Shown here: one piece after another, positions 5,324-6,058 of the stretch
How positions within the stretch are numbered: position 1 is the stretch's first letter
How the letters are laid out: the number at the start of each line of letters is the position of its first letter
Assembly (NCBI GenBank): GCA_003520455.1
Contig: DOUV01000451.1
Coordinates: 1-6,058 of the forward strand
Length of the DNA: 6,058 bases
Origin: Chloroflexota bacterium
GTDB lineage: Bacteria > Chloroflexota > Anaerolineae > Ardenticatenales > Ardenticatenaceae
Reading direction: 5' to 3'
Translations under genes and position numbers: made by a program
The notes under the pieces: generated by a model
The model's input: the letters and a program-made list of their open reading frames with translations, nothing else
Databases searched by the model: none
What the model was told of the DNA's origin: nothing

Positions 5324-6058
5324 ATGAGTGCTCAACGTGTCCCCCTCGTCCTCGCCCCGGCCGTCGAGTCCGCCCTTCACGCCGGCCGGGCGGTCGTCGC
5401 GCTCGAGTCGACCGTCATCAGCCACGGGCTGCCGTGGCCGCAGAACCTCGAGCTGGCCCAAACGGTTGAACGGATCGTTCGCGAAGCGGGGGCTACCCCT
5501 GCGACCGTCGCCCTCCTCGACGGCGCGGTTCGTGTTGGGCTGGATGATGCCGCCCTCGAACGGCTTGCCACCGCCCCGGACGTGGTCAAGGTGAGTCTGC
5601 GCGACATCGCACCGACCCTGGTCCGGCGCCACCCCGGCGGCACCACCGTGGCCGGCACGATGTGGGCGGCCCACCAGGTTGGGATCCGGGTTTTTGCCAC
5701 GGGAGGCATCGGGGGCGTTCACCGGGGCGACGGCGGAGACGTCTCCGCCGACCTCCCGGCCCTGGCGACGATCCCCGTCGCGGTGATCAGCAGTGGAGCC
5801 AAGGCAATCCTGGACCTCTCACGCACGCGGGAGTGGCTCGAGACCTGGGGTGTGCCGGTGCTGGGCTGGCGGACCGACGCGCTACCGGCCTTCTACAGCC
5901 GGAGTTCCGGTCTGCCGGTCGACCATCGCGTCGAGAGTGCAGCCGAGGCCGCGGAGATCATCGCGCTCCACCTCAATCTGGCCCGCAGCGGCCTGCTGCT
6001 GAGCGTGCCAGTCCCGGCCGCCGACGAGTTCCCCGCCGGCCGGCTGCTGCCATTGCTG
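5324..6058 (+). CDS. psuG: Pseudouridine-5'-phosphate glycosidase (3' end beyond window)
   Basis: Manganese-dependent glycosidase (PsuG/IndA family) that splits the C-C bond of pseudouridine 5'-phosphate to give uracil and ribose 5-phosphate. The window holds 245 residues of an expected 300-310. Signature stretches are VVALESTVISHG (24-35), KVSLRDI (89-95), FATGGIGGVHRG (124-135), DVSADL (139-144) and SSGAKAILDL (156-165). Compared with E. coli PsuG from memory, E28, K89, H133, D143 (metal ligand) and K160 (Schiff-base lysine, Lys166 there) are all present; the matching Asn289 lies beyond the edge. The loop before DVSADL is two residues shorter than in E. coli. The start at 5324 fits family length but lacks a clear ribosome binding site. 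An in-frame ATG at 5282, with GGAG seven bases ahead, would add 14 residues and is a real alternative. The gene continues in frame to the last base. Confidence 0.93.
   Translation, partial: MSAQRVPLVLAPAVESALHAGRAVVALESTVISHGLPWPQNLELAQTVERIVREAGATPATVALLDGAVRVGLDDAALERLATAPDVVKVSLRDIAPTLVRRHPGGTTVAGTMWAAHQVGIRVFATGGIGGVHRGDGGDVSADLPALATIPVAVISSGAKAILDLSRTREWLETWGVPVLGWRTDALPAFYSRSSGLPVDHRVESAAEAAEIIALHLNLARSGLLLSVPVPAADEFPAGRLLPLL
5731..5750. repeat. Perfect 20-bp palindrome inside psuG
   Basis: CGGCGGAGAC (5731-5740) is followed directly by its exact reverse complement (5741-5750). It encodes the loop G-G-D-V-S-A next to the metal-binding Asp of PsuG. It could be a protein-binding site, a cruciform-prone spot, or a chance result of GC-rich codon choice. 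No function is claimed. Confidence 0.6.

Overview
The window is a single co-directional operon fragment on the + strand of a GC-rich genome. It holds a substrate-binding protein (3' part), an ATPase, two permeases of the phosphonate (PhnCDE-type) ABC transporter family, a PfkB-family kinase of the PsuK type, and the 5' part of a pseudouridine-5'-phosphate glycosidase (psuG). The Ala/Pro/Thr linker of the binding protein and the 'GTGF.PNT...W' Ig-like segments in the permeases suggest a Chloroflexota-type bacterium. That is an inference from style, not from a marker gene.

Layout: phnD-like 3' part (2-901, continuing off the left edge); an 81-base gap with a 12-bp GC hairpin (933-961); phnC (983-1741, GTG start); phnE1 (1755-3152); phnE2 (3154-4335, one base after phnE1); psuK-like kinase (4336-5268, abutting phnE2 with no gap); a 55-base gap made largely of inverted heptamer repeats (5271-5309); psuG (5324-6058, running off the right edge). 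There is no stretch above 300 bases without a gene, and no RNA gene, mobile element or CRISPR was seen. The operon promoter must lie left of the window.

Working model (inference): the binding protein captures a ligand outside the cell, the PhnE1/PhnE2 pair with PhnC imports it, the kinase makes pseudouridine 5'-phosphate, and PsuG splits that into uracil and ribose 5-phosphate. The 0-1 base junctions tie the transporter closely to pseudouridine breakdown, so the 'phosphonate' label on the transporter may be wrong. Against a plain nucleoside ligand, the binding protein keeps the residues that hold the phosphonate group in E. coli PhnD.

The most unusual part is the permease pair. Both carry an Ig-like extracytoplasmic domain of about 100 residues, with a Cys pair at identical spacing, inserted between the first membrane segment and the transport core. 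PhnE1 also has an extra TM2-like membrane module at its N-terminus.
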